From Gammaproteobacteria bacterium (GTDB taxonomy: Bacteria > Pseudomonadota > Gammaproteobacteria > HK1): a stretch of 40,687 nt of DNA. This document shows, piece by piece, positions 32,263-40,152 of this stretch. The translations under genes were made by a program, and so were the position numbers. Each line of letters begins with the position of its first letter. Position 1 is the stretch's first letter. The notes beneath the pieces were generated by a model. It saw nothing but the letters and a program-made list of their open reading frames with translations. It ran no database searches and was not told the origin of the DNA. The DNA lies in the NCBI GenBank assembly GCA_022822245.1, contig JAJECB010000077.1, positions 1 through 40,687 of the forward strand, written 5' to 3'.

Positions 32263-33249
32263 CTAGATCTCGCCGATCTCCTTCAGCATCGCCTCGTGGA
32301 TCGCCCGCTGGCGCATCCAGTAGGCCTTCAGCTCTTCCCCGGAGATGAGGTCGCCGTACAGGCTCTTGTCGTGCCGGTACGTCTGCCACTCCTCGGACGC
32401 GAACACCTTCGCGAAGAGGTCCTGGTAGAAGGCGGCCGCTTCGGCGCTCATGCCGGGCGCCCCGACCACCGAGCGCTGCATGAAATAGACGAGGTCGTCC
32501 TTCCCGAGCTCGACGAAGGTCGGAGCATCGCCGAACAGCTCGAGGCGCTCCGGAGTGAACGCGGCAAGCGGCCGGGTCTTCCCCGCCTCGTAGAAGCCGA
32601 GCTGCTCGGAGGGGTTGTTCACGGTCGAGTGCGCGTTCTTGCCGGCGAGCTCCTTCGCCACCCGTCCGCCGCCCTTGAACGGCACGTACTTCATGTCGAG
32701 GCCGTAGGCGGAGTTGAGGAAGGTGGTCAGGAGCTGGTCCTCCTGCCCCGAGCCGGTGCCGGCCATGATCCAGTCGTTGCCGGCGGCCATCGCTGCGTCG
32801 ACGAACTCGTCCACCGTGTTGATGTCGGAGTCGGCGTGCACCCAGAGGAGGAACGTGTCCTCCGCCATGCGGGCGACCGGTGTGAAGGTCATGATGTCGA
32901 CGTCGAGCCCCGGCTGGCGAAGGGGGGTGGTGTAGAAGCTGTTCAGGGTGACCATGATGGTGTGGTCGTCACCCGTCTTCCCCTTGAGATGGACGAGAGC
33001 CTCGGCCCCGGAGCCGCCCGGCTTGTTGAGGGGGATGAGGGGCTTCGACGACAGGTCGTGCTTCTCGACGATGGTCTGCATCAGGCGGGCCATCTTGTCG
33101 GCGCCGCCGCCCTTGCCGGCCATGATCACGAAGTCGATGGGCTTCTTCGGCTCCCAGGCCTGCGCCGCGCCGGTGACGGACAGAATCGAGGCTACACTGA
33201 GCGTTACGGCAGCCGCGCCTGCGAGTACGGAACGAATGGGTCGGTTCAT
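32263..33249 (-). CDS. tctC: Tripartite tricarboxylate transporter substrate-binding protein (TctC/Bug family)
   Basis: A 328-residue periplasmic binding protein. A signal peptide covers about residues 1-33 (SVLAGAAAVTLSVASIL, cleavage after GAAQA). The Bug-fold phrases are KKPIDFVIMAGKGGGADKMARL, PLIPLNKPGGSGAEAL, MAGTGSGQEDQLLTTFL, VPFKGGGRVAKELAG and RPLAAFTPERLELF. Bug proteins bind carboxylates and amides through two water bridges and ligand identity cannot be read from sequence. ATG 33249 has GGAG about nine bases upstream. Divergence from hyuAB suggests the ligand is the hydantoin, oxoproline or related compound handled there. Confidence 0.93.
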   Translation of the reverse strand: MNRPIRSVLAGAAAVTLSVASILSVTGAAQAWEPKKPIDFVIMAGKGGGADKMARLMQTIVEKHDLSSKPLIPLNKPGGSGAEALVHLKGKTGDDHTIMVTLNSFYTTPLRQPGLDVDIMTFTPVARMAEDTFLLWVHADSDINTVDEFVDAAMAAGNDWIMAGTGSGQEDQLLTTFLNSAYGLDMKYVPFKGGGRVAKELAGKNAHSTVNNPSEQLGFYEAGKTRPLAAFTPERLELFGDAPTFVELGKDDLVYFMQRSVVGAPGMSAEAAAFYQDLFAKVFASEEWQTYRHDKSLYGDLISGEELKAYWMRQRAIHEAMLKEIGEI

Positions 33250-33309
33250 TTCTTCGCTCTCCGGTCAAATTGGTCCTTCGGCCACGCGGATACCGCTGGC
33301 CGTGGGTTC

Positions 33310-33338
33310 GTTATAGCGCGGCATCGCTTCCAGTACAA
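33310..33338 (-). promoter_or_regulatory. Promoter of tctCBA
   Basis: On the minus strand, TTGTAC (33333-33338), a 17-base spacer and TATAAC (33310-33315) form a good promoter. Transcription would begin near 33303, leaving a leader of about 54 bases. The leader holds an inverted repeat (GGCCA-c-GCGG at 33280 and CCGC-TGGCC ending at 33301, one-base bulge) that could be an operator or RNA hairpin. I see no convincing promoter for hyuA in the same 232-base gap. Confidence 0.6.
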
Positions 33339-33481
33339 CCGCCGTCCCTCCGGCCGGACCGGCCGGCGGCGGCTCGCCGGGGATGCGCCGGCCCGAACGG
33401 CGGCGCGAGCACCGGCCGGGGCGGCAACCGTGAACTGAGCATTGGCGGGACGAGAGCCGGCCCGTAATCGGCAGGAGGATC

Positions 33482-35530
33482 ATGGACATATCACAAGCCA
33501 GCTACCGCGTCGGCGTCGACGTGGGCGGGACGTTCACCGACGCGGCGGTGTTCGACGACACCGCCGGTTCGATTCGCTACGCCAAGGTCCCGTCGACGCC
33601 CGCGGACCCCGCGGGCGCGGTCCTCGAGGTGCTCGAGCGCCTCGGCGTCGATCTTGGCGATGTGCGGCGTTTCATCCACGGCGTCACCATCGGGACGAAC
33701 GCGGTCCTGGAAGGGCGAGGGGCGGAAGTCTGGATGCTCACCACGACCGGGTTTCGCGATGTCCTCGAGATCGCAAGGACGAATCGCACCGTCCTGTACG
33801 ACATCACCGCCCGGAAGCCACCGCCCCTCGTGCCTCGCGGGCGCACTCTGGAAATCGACGAACGGATGTCCTGGGACGGCGAGATCCTCCGTCCCCTCGA
33901 CCTCGACCAGGCGCGCGCCACGGTGGAGAGCCTGCCGGCCGGAGCGGCGGTCGCGGTGTGTTTCCTGCACAGCTACGCGAACCCCGACCATGAGCGGGCG
34001 GTGGCCTCGCTCGCGCGCGAGGGGTGCAACGGGGAAGCGTCGGGCGCGGGGTTCGTCACCGCTTCGAGCGAGGTGCTGCCGGAGTTCCGGGAGTACGAGC
34101 GGTTCAACACCACCGCCCTCAACGCGTATATCGGTCCCCTCATCGACGGCTATCTCGCCCGGCTCCAGGCCGCGGTCGCGGAGCGCGGCTACCGGGGGCC
34201 GGTGTTCATCATGACGTCGAACGGCGGGGTCGCGACCGCCGACCGCGCCCGCCGGCTTCCGGTCTCCACCGTGCTGTCGGGTCCGGCGGGGGGAGTGGCG
34301 GCGACGGCCGACCTCGGCGGGCGGCTCGGCATTCCCAACCTCCTCACCTGCGACATGGGCGGAACGAGCACCGACGTCTGTCTCATCGAGGACCTGGTCG
34401 TCCCCCTCACCAACGAACAGTTCGTGGGTCCGTACGCGAACCGCACCCCGCAGACCGAGATCAACGCGGTCGGCGCGGGGGGCGGGAGCGTCGCGTGGAT
34501 GGACGCGGGAGACATCCTGATGGTGGGGCCGCGGAGCGCGGGGGCCGATCCCGGGCCCGCCTGCTATGGCCAGGGCGGACGGGAGCCGACGGTGACCGAC
34601 GCGAATCTCGTCCTCCACCGGCTGAAGCCCGGGGCACGGCTCGCCGGCCGGATCGCCCTGGACGAGGAACTCGCCCGCCGGGCGCTCCGGACGCTGGGGC
34701 TCGATTCGCTCTCCGACGAGGCGGCCGCGGAGGGAGTGGTGCGCATCGCGATTGCCCGGATGGTGAGCGCGATCAAGCAGATCTCGGTGGCGAAGGGCTA
34801 CGACCCGCGCGACTTCACCCTCGTTGCGTACGGAGGTGCGGGACCGATGCACGGGGCCTTCATCGCGGAGGAGCTCGAGATCGAGCGGGTGCTCGTGCCG
34901 ATAGGGCCCGGCAACTTCGCGGCCCTCGGGTCGCTCATCTCCGACGTGAAGCAGGATTTCGTGCGGACCCGTACCCTGCTGCCCCGGCGCCTCGCGTCGT
35001 TCGCGGAAATCGCGGACGGGCTCGATCGGCTGGAGGAGGAGGCCCGCCGAAGCCTCGGGGAGGAGGGAGTGGCGCCCGGCGACTTCTCCTCCCGGCGGGC
35101 GCTCGGCATGCGCTATCTTGGTCAGAGTTGGGAGGTGGACGTGGAGGTGCCCCCGGAGATGGCCTCCGTGGAGGCGCTGGAGGCCGCCTTCCACGACACC
35201 CACGAACGGCGGTTCGGGCACCGCAACGACGGCGAGACCGAGGTGGTGAGCTTCCGGTTGACCGGGATCGGCCGGGCCGCCAAGCCCGCGTTCGGCGCCT
35301 GGAACGTGGCGGGGGATGTCGCGGGCGCGCGAATCGAGACGCGCGCCGTGTTCTTCGCCGGCCGGTTCCTCGACACCCCGGTGCTGGATCGGAGCCGGCT
35401 GCCGGCCGGGGCCGCGCTCGCGGGGCCGGCGATCGTGGAGGAGGATGGCGCCACCACGGTGGTGCCTCCCGATTGGCGCTTCCGGGTCCTCGAATCGGGA
35501 GATCTGATGCTCAAGAGAGGTGACGCATGA
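33482..35530 (+). CDS. hyuA: Hydantoinase/5-oxoprolinase alpha subunit (HyuA family)
   Basis: A 682-residue protein of the ATP-dependent hydantoinase/oxoprolinase/acetone-carboxylase family. The ATPase-type fold opens with YRVGVDVGGTFTDAAVFD (residues 8-25), then HGVTIGTNAVLEGRGA, IMTSNGGVATADRA, VLSGPAGGVAATADLG and LTCDMGGTSTDVCLI, and AYGGAGPMHG. The family hydrolyses cyclic amides such as hydantoins, N-methylhydantoin or 5-oxoproline with ATP. AGGAGG lies directly upstream of ATG 33482, at short spacing. Its TGA overlaps the ATG of hyuB in ATGA, giving coupled subunits. Confidence 0.93.
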   Translation: MDISQASYRVGVDVGGTFTDAAVFDDTAGSIRYAKVPSTPADPAGAVLEVLERLGVDLGDVRRFIHGVTIGTNAVLEGRGAEVWMLTTTGFRDVLEIARTNRTVLYDITARKPPPLVPRGRTLEIDERMSWDGEILRPLDLDQARATVESLPAGAAVAVCFLHSYANPDHERAVASLAREGCNGEASGAGFVTASSEVLPEFREYERFNTTALNAYIGPLIDGYLARLQAAVAERGYRGPVFIMTSNGGVATADRARRLPVSTVLSGPAGGVAATADLGGRLGIPNLLTCDMGGTSTDVCLIEDLVVPLTNEQFVGPYANRTPQTEINAVGAGGGSVAWMDAGDILMVGPRSAGADPGPACYGQGGREPTVTDANLVLHRLKPGARLAGRIALDEELARRALRTLGLDSLSDEAAAEGVVRIAIARMVSAIKQISVAKGYDPRDFTLVAYGGAGPMHGAFIAEELEIERVLVPIGPGNFAALGSLISDVKQDFVRTRTLLPRRLASFAEIADGLDRLEEEARRSLGEEGVAPGDFSSRRALGMRYLGQSWEVDVEVPPEMASVEALEAAFHDTHERRFGHRNDGETEVVSFRLTGIGRAAKPAFGAWNVAGDVAGARIETRAVFFAGRFLDTPVLDRSRLPAGAALAGPAIVEEDGATTVVPPDWRFRVLESGDLMLKRGDA

Positions 35531-37656
35531 GCGTTTCGCAGCCCCTTCCCCGTCCGCCCGTCACGGGCGCGACACCGACGGCCGTCCCATCCGAGCGCTC
35601 GGAGGTGGACCCGATCACCCTCGAGGTGGTCTGCGAGGGTCTCATCGCGATCGTGCGGGAGATGCGCGCGACCATCATCCGTTCGTCGTTCTCGTCCGTC
35701 ATCTACGAGTTCGACGACTTCTCCTGCGCGCTCTTCGGACCGGGCGGGGAGATGGTCGCGCAGTCCTGGGACCATCCCGGGCACGTGCTCCCCTTGCCGT
35801 GGGGGGTGCGCTGCATGTTCGAGGACTTCGCGGACGACCTCCACCCGGGCGATGTCGTGCTGCTCAACGATCCCTACCGCGGCGGCACCCACCTGAATGA
35901 CGTGACCCTGGTCCATCCCGTCTTCGACGAGGACGGGAACGTCCTCGTCTTCCCCGCGGTGCGGGCCCACTGGGTGGACGTGGGAGGCATGGTGCCGGGG
36001 AGCTACTCGGGGCTCTCGACCAACATCTACCAGGAAGGGGTGCGGATCCCCCCGATCAAGATCCTCGAGCGGGGCAAGGTCAACCGAGCCGCCATGGCTC
36101 TCCTCATGGCCAACATGCGGGTGCCGGAGGAGCGCGAAGGCGATTTCAACGCCTCGCTCGGCGCGTGCCGGGTCGCCGAGCGGCGGATCCGGCGGATCTA
36201 CGAGCGGTACGGTGCCGACACGGTCCACGCCGCGGTCCGGATCAACCTCGACCGCACGGAGCGCCGCCTCCGGGAGCGGATCGCGGAGCTCCCGGACGGA
36301 AGCTACTCCTACGAGGACTACCTCGAGTACTACGAGGACGGGCAGCTCGATCCGGTGCTCGTCCGGCTCGAGCTCACCGTCGCCGGGGACGGCATCGTGG
36401 CCGACTTCGCGGGCTCGAATCCCCAGGTTCCGGGGGTGGTGAACTCGTCCCTCGCGGTGACCGGGGCGGGGGTGTTCGTGGCCGTCAAGTCCACCCTGGA
36501 CCCGGGTGGGGCGGTGAACGAAGGCGCCTTCCGGCCCATCGAGCTCCGGGCTCCGGCCGCGAGCGTGGTGGACGTTCGGAGCGACGCCCCGGCCGGCGCT
36601 CACGGCGAGGTTCGCAAGCGCGCCGTGTCGGTGGCCCTGGGGGCGCTGTCGCAGATCATCCCCGAGCGGGTGTCGGGAGACCTTTGCGGCACCTCGTTCC
36701 CGAACTCGATCGGCGGCTGGAACCACCGGCGTGATCGCCAGTACGTCTACTACGAGGCGCCGGCGGGGGGCAACGGGGGGTTCGCCGGGGCGGACGGTTC
36801 GAGCGCGTTCGCGAACGTGGACTTCGGCAACATCCGGACCATCCAGACCGCGGAGTCGATCGAGAACGAGATGCCGCTCCTCGTCGAGCGCTGCGAGCTG
36901 CGGGCCGACTCGGGCGGCGAGGGCGCGCAGCGGGGCGGGATGGGCCTGCACCGGGAGATCCGGGTGCTCGGCGAGGAGGGGAGCTACTCGGTGCTGAGCG
37001 ACCGCGCCGCGATCCCGCCGTTCGGGGTCGGGGGCGGCACGAGCTCCCGTTCCTACCGGGTGGCGGTGCGGCGCAACGGCACCGAGAACGTCTTTCCGAC
37101 CCCCGGCAAGGTCACCGGCCATCCGGTGCGGCGGGACGACGTGGTGATCATGGAGTCGGCGGGCGGGGGCGGCTATGGCGACCCGCTGGAGCGCGACCCG
37201 GAGTCGGTGCGCGCGGACGTGCAGGCGGGCTTCGTTTCGGCAGAGCGCGCCCGCGAGGGCTATGGGGTGGTGCTGGACGCGGTCGGCGAGGTGGACGGGG
37301 AGGGGACCGCGGTCGCCCGCAAGGCCCTGGGGCAAGCGCGGTTCCGCCTCTCGGTGCGCGCGGACGAGGCGGACCCCTACACCGGGGTCCGGGGAAGGCG
37401 CCGCACGGTCCGGATCGCCCCCGCGATCGCGGAGCGCCTGGGGGTCACGGACGATGACCTCGTGGAGCTGCTCGGCGCCCACCCCGCGCCCCTTCGCGCC
37501 TGGGTGCGGGTCGACGAGGGCGAGACCGATGCAGGCAGCGTCGGGCTGGACGAGTTCGGCCGTCGCGTGCTCGGGGTCGGCGGGGGGGGCGCCGTGGTGC
37601 TCCGGCGCATCGCGCAGCCGCGCCCCCCGGGCGGCATGGCCCATCCCTCCGCCTGA
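35527..37656 (+). CDS. hyuB: Hydantoinase/5-oxoprolinase beta subunit (HyuB family) with C-terminal extension
   Basis: A 709-residue partner of HyuA. Core phrases: DPITLEVVCEGLIAIVREMRATI, DDFSCALFGPGGEMVAQSWDHPGH, LNDPYRGGTHLNDVTLVHPVF, ANMRVPEEREGDFNASLGACRV, and GGYGDPLERDPESVRADVQAGFVS, ending the conserved part near residue 590. About 110 further residues follow, with SVRADEADPYTGVRGRRRTV and AIAERLGVTDDDLVELLG; these are absent from the common ~520-590-residue forms and may form a small beta-barrel domain. ATG 35527 overlaps the hyuA stop. A GC-rich palindrome follows 15 bases after the end. Confidence 0.93.
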   Translation: MSVSQPLPRPPVTGATPTAVPSERSEVDPITLEVVCEGLIAIVREMRATIIRSSFSSVIYEFDDFSCALFGPGGEMVAQSWDHPGHVLPLPWGVRCMFEDFADDLHPGDVVLLNDPYRGGTHLNDVTLVHPVFDEDGNVLVFPAVRAHWVDVGGMVPGSYSGLSTNIYQEGVRIPPIKILERGKVNRAAMALLMANMRVPEEREGDFNASLGACRVAERRIRRIYERYGADTVHAAVRINLDRTERRLRERIAELPDGSYSYEDYLEYYEDGQLDPVLVRLELTVAGDGIVADFAGSNPQVPGVVNSSLAVTGAGVFVAVKSTLDPGGAVNEGAFRPIELRAPAASVVDVRSDAPAGAHGEVRKRAVSVALGALSQIIPERVSGDLCGTSFPNSIGGWNHRRDRQYVYYEAPAGGNGGFAGADGSSAFANVDFGNIRTIQTAESIENEMPLLVERCELRADSGGEGAQRGGMGLHREIRVLGEEGSYSVLSDRAAIPPFGVGGGTSSRSYRVAVRRNGTENVFPTPGKVTGHPVRRDDVVIMESAGGGGYGDPLERDPESVRADVQAGFVSAERAREGYGVVLDAVGEVDGEGTAVARKALGQARFRLSVRADEADPYTGVRGRRRTVRIAPAIAERLGVTDDDLVELLGAHPAPLRAWVRVDEGETDAGSVGLDEFGRRVLGVGGGGAVVLRRIAQPRPPGGMAHPSA

Positions 37657-37670
37657 GAACCAGAGGTCGA

Positions 37671-37698
37671 CGCGGCCCGTGGCCTGAAGCGGGCCGCG
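37671..37698 (+). terminator. Putative terminator after hyuAB
   Basis: CGCGGCCCG (37671-37679) and CGGGCCGCG (37690-37698) form a perfect 9-base stem with a 10-base loop, 15 bases downstream of the hyuB stop. It lacks a T run. The rest of the 188-base gap to 37844 shows nothing I can interpret. Confidence 0.5.
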
Positions 37699-37844
37699 AC
37701 CGCGTATCGGCTTCTCGACCGGCAAGGGTTGCCTCGACTTCGGCCGGGGGCACGCGGGCCGAGCCGGCACATCGGCCGCAATCGGCGATGGAGGAAGGAT
37801 TGCCGGCTGGTTCGGCGGTCGCGCGTGCGGGACGGCGGTAGAGT

Positions 37845-38288
37845 TCAGCGCTGGCGTTTGCTTGCGTCCGAGAGCTCGAGGATGGCGGCAATCCCGGCCG
37901 CGAGGCGATCGCGTTCCGGAGCGTCGAGCTCGTTCCAGTGCGCGGCGAGTTGGCCAAGGAGCTCCGCGAGCCGGGGGTCGCGGACCGGGACCGATCCCGT
38001 TCGGGCCCGGGAGGAGGTACTCCCACCTCCGGCCGGGACGGAGTCGCTGAGCCACGAACGGGTGGCGTGCCCGGAGCGTCTCGAGCCGTCTTGCGGCTTC
38101 CCGATGGTGAAGCTGATGCCCAACGCACGGCAGATGGCGTCGGCGCGGGAGAGGCGGGGGTCGTGGCCTCGCAGGACGCGGCGGATCGCGTCTCTCGGCA
38201 GTCCGTAGGCGGTGGCCGAGCCGGCCACCGAACGGCCGCCGAGCGCTCGGGCGATCGTCGCGCGATAGTCTTCGCCGGGCCGTTCCAT
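37845..38288 (-). CDS. XRE-like helix-turn-helix regulator
   Basis: A 147-residue protein. Residues 9-62 fit a Cro/phage-repressor helix-turn-helix: TIARALGGRSVAGSATAYGL, DAIRRVLRGHDPRLSRADAICRALGISF. A low-complexity Ser/Gly/Arg linker (70-100) leads to a C-terminal helical part (DPRLAELLGQLAAHWNELDA, RDRLAAGIAAILELSD) that may dimerise. Start ATG 38288. A -10-like TATATT at 38294-38299 is only five bases upstream, implying a leaderless message. It diverges from the second HTH gene and is the likely regulator of the HTH/PIN operon. Confidence 0.72.
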   Translation of the reverse strand: MERPGEDYRATIARALGGRSVAGSATAYGLPRDAIRRVLRGHDPRLSRADAICRALGISFTIGKPQDGSRRSGHATRSWLSDSVPAGGGSTSSRARTGSVPVRDPRLAELLGQLAAHWNELDAPERDRLAAGIAAILELSDASKRQR

Positions 38289-38293
38289 CGTGG

Positions 38294-38299
38294 AATATA
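38294..38299 (-). promoter_or_regulatory. -10 element implying a leaderless HTH mRNA
   Basis: On the minus strand TATATT (38294-38299) lies five bases before ATG 38288, the distance expected between a -10 box and the transcription start. No Shine-Dalgarno sequence is present. No good -35 box is seen 17 bases upstream, so the site may need an activator. Confidence 0.35.
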
Positions 38300-38358
38300 T
38301 GCCATGCCCGAGGCCGATGGGGACCCATTGCGCGTTGCGATTGCACAGAAAGCGCACG

Positions 38359-38379
38359 CATGCAACCATTGGTCGCATG
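38359..38379. promoter_or_regulatory. 21-bp palindrome covering the start codon of the HTH-antitoxin gene
   Basis: An odd-length palindrome centred on 38369: left half CATGCaACCA, right half TGGTcGCATG, with nine of ten pairs matching around a central T. It includes the ATG at 38377-38379. The position between divergent HTH genes makes it a strong operator candidate for either protein. Confidence 0.55.
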
Positions 38380-39024
38380 TATGCGATAGAGGACATCCTG
38401 CGCCTTGCGGATCGCTACGCCACGGCGAGGCACATCGCGACGTCGACCCTCGCACGCGAGGCGACGGGTTCCAGCACCTGGTTCGAGCGGTGCGCGACCG
38501 GTCGAGTGACCATCCGATCGGCGACTGCCGTAGTGCAGTGGCTCTCCGACCATTGGCCGAAGGAGCTGGAGTGGCCAGTGGACATCGTACGCCCCGAGAG
38601 TGCGAACGGCGCCGGGATGACCGGAGAATGGTCCGCTTGCGTCACGCGGGGGCGGCGGCCCGCTTCGCTAGACGAGGCAATCGGAAGACGCCCGGTTCCC
38701 GAGGGTGGCAACGACCCCGGTTCTCCGGAGCCTCGCCCCGAGCAAGAAGGGCGTGTTTCCGAGAAACCGGTGGAGATGCCGGCCAGAATCACGATCAGGA
38801 ACCCGTTCACGCCGAGCGAGAAGGTCCCCGGCGAGCCCCGTCCGGTCGAGTATCTCGTGGTCGCGACCCGGAACGGCGAGGCGGTCCTGACCCCGGTCCG
38901 CACCCGGCGCGCGGACGCGATACGGGCGAAGCTCGCCTCGCTCAATCTCACCGCGAACGATGTCCGGGGCGCCGTGGCACGGGCCCGGGAGGCGGACGCG
39001 ACGCCACGCACCGGGGGGCGATGA
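38377..39024 (+). CDS. HTH-domain protein with antitoxin-like C-terminus, upstream of a PIN toxin
   Basis: A 215-residue two-part protein. Residues 1-70 are helical and DNA-binding-like: YAIEDILRLADRYATARHIA, TSTLAREATGSSTWFERC, VTIRSATAVVQWLSDHWP. A Pro/Glu-rich linker (80-125) follows, then a compact part: ARITIRNPFTPSEK, PRPVEYLVVATRNGEAVLTP, and helical TRRADAIRAKLASLNLTANDV. I read it as a regulator/antitoxin fusion whose tail may bind the PIN protein 12 bases downstream. ATG 38377 has no ribosome-binding site and lies in the palindrome, so the message may be leaderless. The DNA-binding half recalls small prophage-like HTH proteins of Proteobacteria, from memory. Confidence 0.65.
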   Translation: MYAIEDILRLADRYATARHIATSTLAREATGSSTWFERCATGRVTIRSATAVVQWLSDHWPKELEWPVDIVRPESANGAGMTGEWSACVTRGRRPASLDEAIGRRPVPEGGNDPGSPEPRPEQEGRVSEKPVEMPARITIRNPFTPSEKVPGEPRPVEYLVVATRNGEAVLTPVRTRRADAIRAKLASLNLTANDVRGAVARAREADATPRTGGR

Positions 39025-39036
39025 GTCCCGTTCGCC

Positions 39037-39483
39037 ATGGCCGCCTCGCGCGCGAAACGCACCCCGCCACGGGTCGTCCTCGACACCGATCAGGTGTTGT
39101 CCGCGCTGGTGTTGAGCGGCGGTGCCACGGAAACTCTGCGGAGGGGGTGGCAGGGCGGACGATTCACCCCGCTCGCTTCGAAGGCAACCGTCGGCGAGCT
39201 GGTGGGTGGACTGGCGTGGCCCGGGTTCGCCCTGACCGCCGACGAGCAGGAAGAGCTCCTGTTCGACTACCTGCTCTTCTGCGAAATCGTCGAGGCGGGG
39301 ACTTCGGCGCCGTCCGCTCCGGCACGCCGCAGCCCGCCCGACTTGCCGTCCCTGGATCTCGCCATCACGGGACGAGCAAAGTGCCTCGTGACGGATAACC
39401 GGGACCTTCCGGGTCTCGCCACCGAGCTTTCGTGCCGGATCGTCGGGGCGGAAGAATTCCTGGCGCGGCTCGAACCCGCATGA
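39037..39483 (+). CDS. PIN-domain toxin (COG1569-type)
   Basis: A 148-residue PIN protein. RVVLDTDQVLSALVLSGGAT gives the first Asp (normally DTNV; here DTDQ), then GRFTPLASKATVGELVGGLA supplies the conserved Glu, LTADEQEELLFDYLLFCEIV is the typical helix, and LPSLDLAITGRAKCLVTDNRDL gives the two later Asp residues. The pattern is that of COG1569 putative toxins. The N-to-D change in DTNV is unusual but keeps the catalytic Asp. It follows the HTH-antitoxin-like gene by 12 bases and is convergent with the GNAT gene 52 bases away. Confidence 0.82.
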   Translation: MAASRAKRTPPRVVLDTDQVLSALVLSGGATETLRRGWQGGRFTPLASKATVGELVGGLAWPGFALTADEQEELLFDYLLFCEIVEAGTSAPSAPARRSPPDLPSLDLAITGRAKCLVTDNRDLPGLATELSCRIVGAEEFLARLEPA

Positions 39484-39535
39484 CCGGGCGCCATCGATCG
39501 TAGCGGCGGCCACCGTGGCGGCGTCGTCGCCGGGG

Positions 39536-39988
39536 TCACAGGCGCTTTCGCATGTAGACGCGCGGGAATCCGTGCTCGGTACGGCGGTCGACCTCCACGT
39601 AGCCGATACGCTCGTACATGGCGATGTTCTCGGTCATCCGCTCGTGGGTGTAGAGATCGAGGTGCCGGTACCCGAGCCGGTGCGCCTCCGATTCCGCGTG
39701 CTCCATGAGCCGGCGTCCGATTCCCTCGCCCTGGCGTGCGGGTTGGACCGCGATGTTGTCGAAGAGGAGGCCTTCCTCCTTCTCGATGAGGACGAGCGCC
39801 CCGAGAATCACGCCAGCCTCTTCGATGACGTAGACCCGGTGGTCGCGAACCACCTGGTCGTAGTCGTCGAGCATGGGACCGGGCGGCTGGCCGATGCGCT
39901 CGATGTACGGCGAGTAGGCGGCACGCACGCACGCGCCAATGCCGGCGGTGTCGCCGGCCGTTGCAGACCGGAGCCTGGGGCTCGTCAC
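39536..39988 (-). CDS. GNAT-family N-acetyltransferase
   Basis: A 150-residue acetyltransferase. Residues 6-70 carry RSATAGDTAGIGACVRAAY and VIEEAGVILGALVLI; the acetyl-CoA motif A is NIAVQPARQGEGIGRRLMEH (the Q-x-x-G-x-G/A core QGEGIG), followed by RLGYRHLDLYTHERMTENIAMYERIGYVEV, the usual motif B. The acceptor amine is unknown; it could be a small metabolite, a toxin or a protein. The start is GTG 39988 in the overlap GTGA with a short upstream frame, suggesting coupling. PIN toxins are not GNAT-linked as a rule, so proximity to the PIN gene is probably accidental. Confidence 0.92.
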   Translation of the reverse strand: MTSPRLRSATAGDTAGIGACVRAAYSPYIERIGQPPGPMLDDYDQVVRDHRVYVIEEAGVILGALVLIEKEEGLLFDNIAVQPARQGEGIGRRLMEHAESEAHRLGYRHLDLYTHERMTENIAMYERIGYVEVDRRTEHGFPRVYMRKRL

Positions 39989-40095
39989 AACGCCAGACGC
40001 GGGGCGTTGGACACTTGGCTGAGAAGGTCGCCCGCGATGTCTTCGTGTGCCCGATCCACCGAGTCAACAATGTCCGGTTCAGTCAATCCAAACAC
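39985..40095 (-). CDS. Short frame coupled to the GNAT gene, possibly a gene remnant
   Basis: A minus-strand frame ends in TGA 39985-39987, overlapping the GNAT GTG. From the nearest standard start, GTG 40095, it gives 36 residues containing GLTEPDIVDSVDRAHEDIAG and DLLSQVSNAPRLAL, which is charged, helical and not GC-shadow-like. The open frame continues upstream to the TAG ending the proline-rich mini-gene, without any other good start. It might be a real leader gene or the stump of a longer gene. No family recognised. Confidence 0.25.
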   Translation of the reverse strand: MFGLTEPDIVDSVDRAHEDIAGDLLSQVSNAPRLAL

Positions 40096-40152
40096 AGTCG
40101 ACTCGACGCAAATGGCGTCCGTCGGTTGGTGTGCGGATCGGTAGGACCAGCG

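Noticed and set aside
35122..38553. Minus-strand open frame of about 1140 codons opposite hyuAB
   Set aside because: Same artefact; it spans the well-supported hyuA/hyuB genes and intergenic DNA with low-complexity translation.
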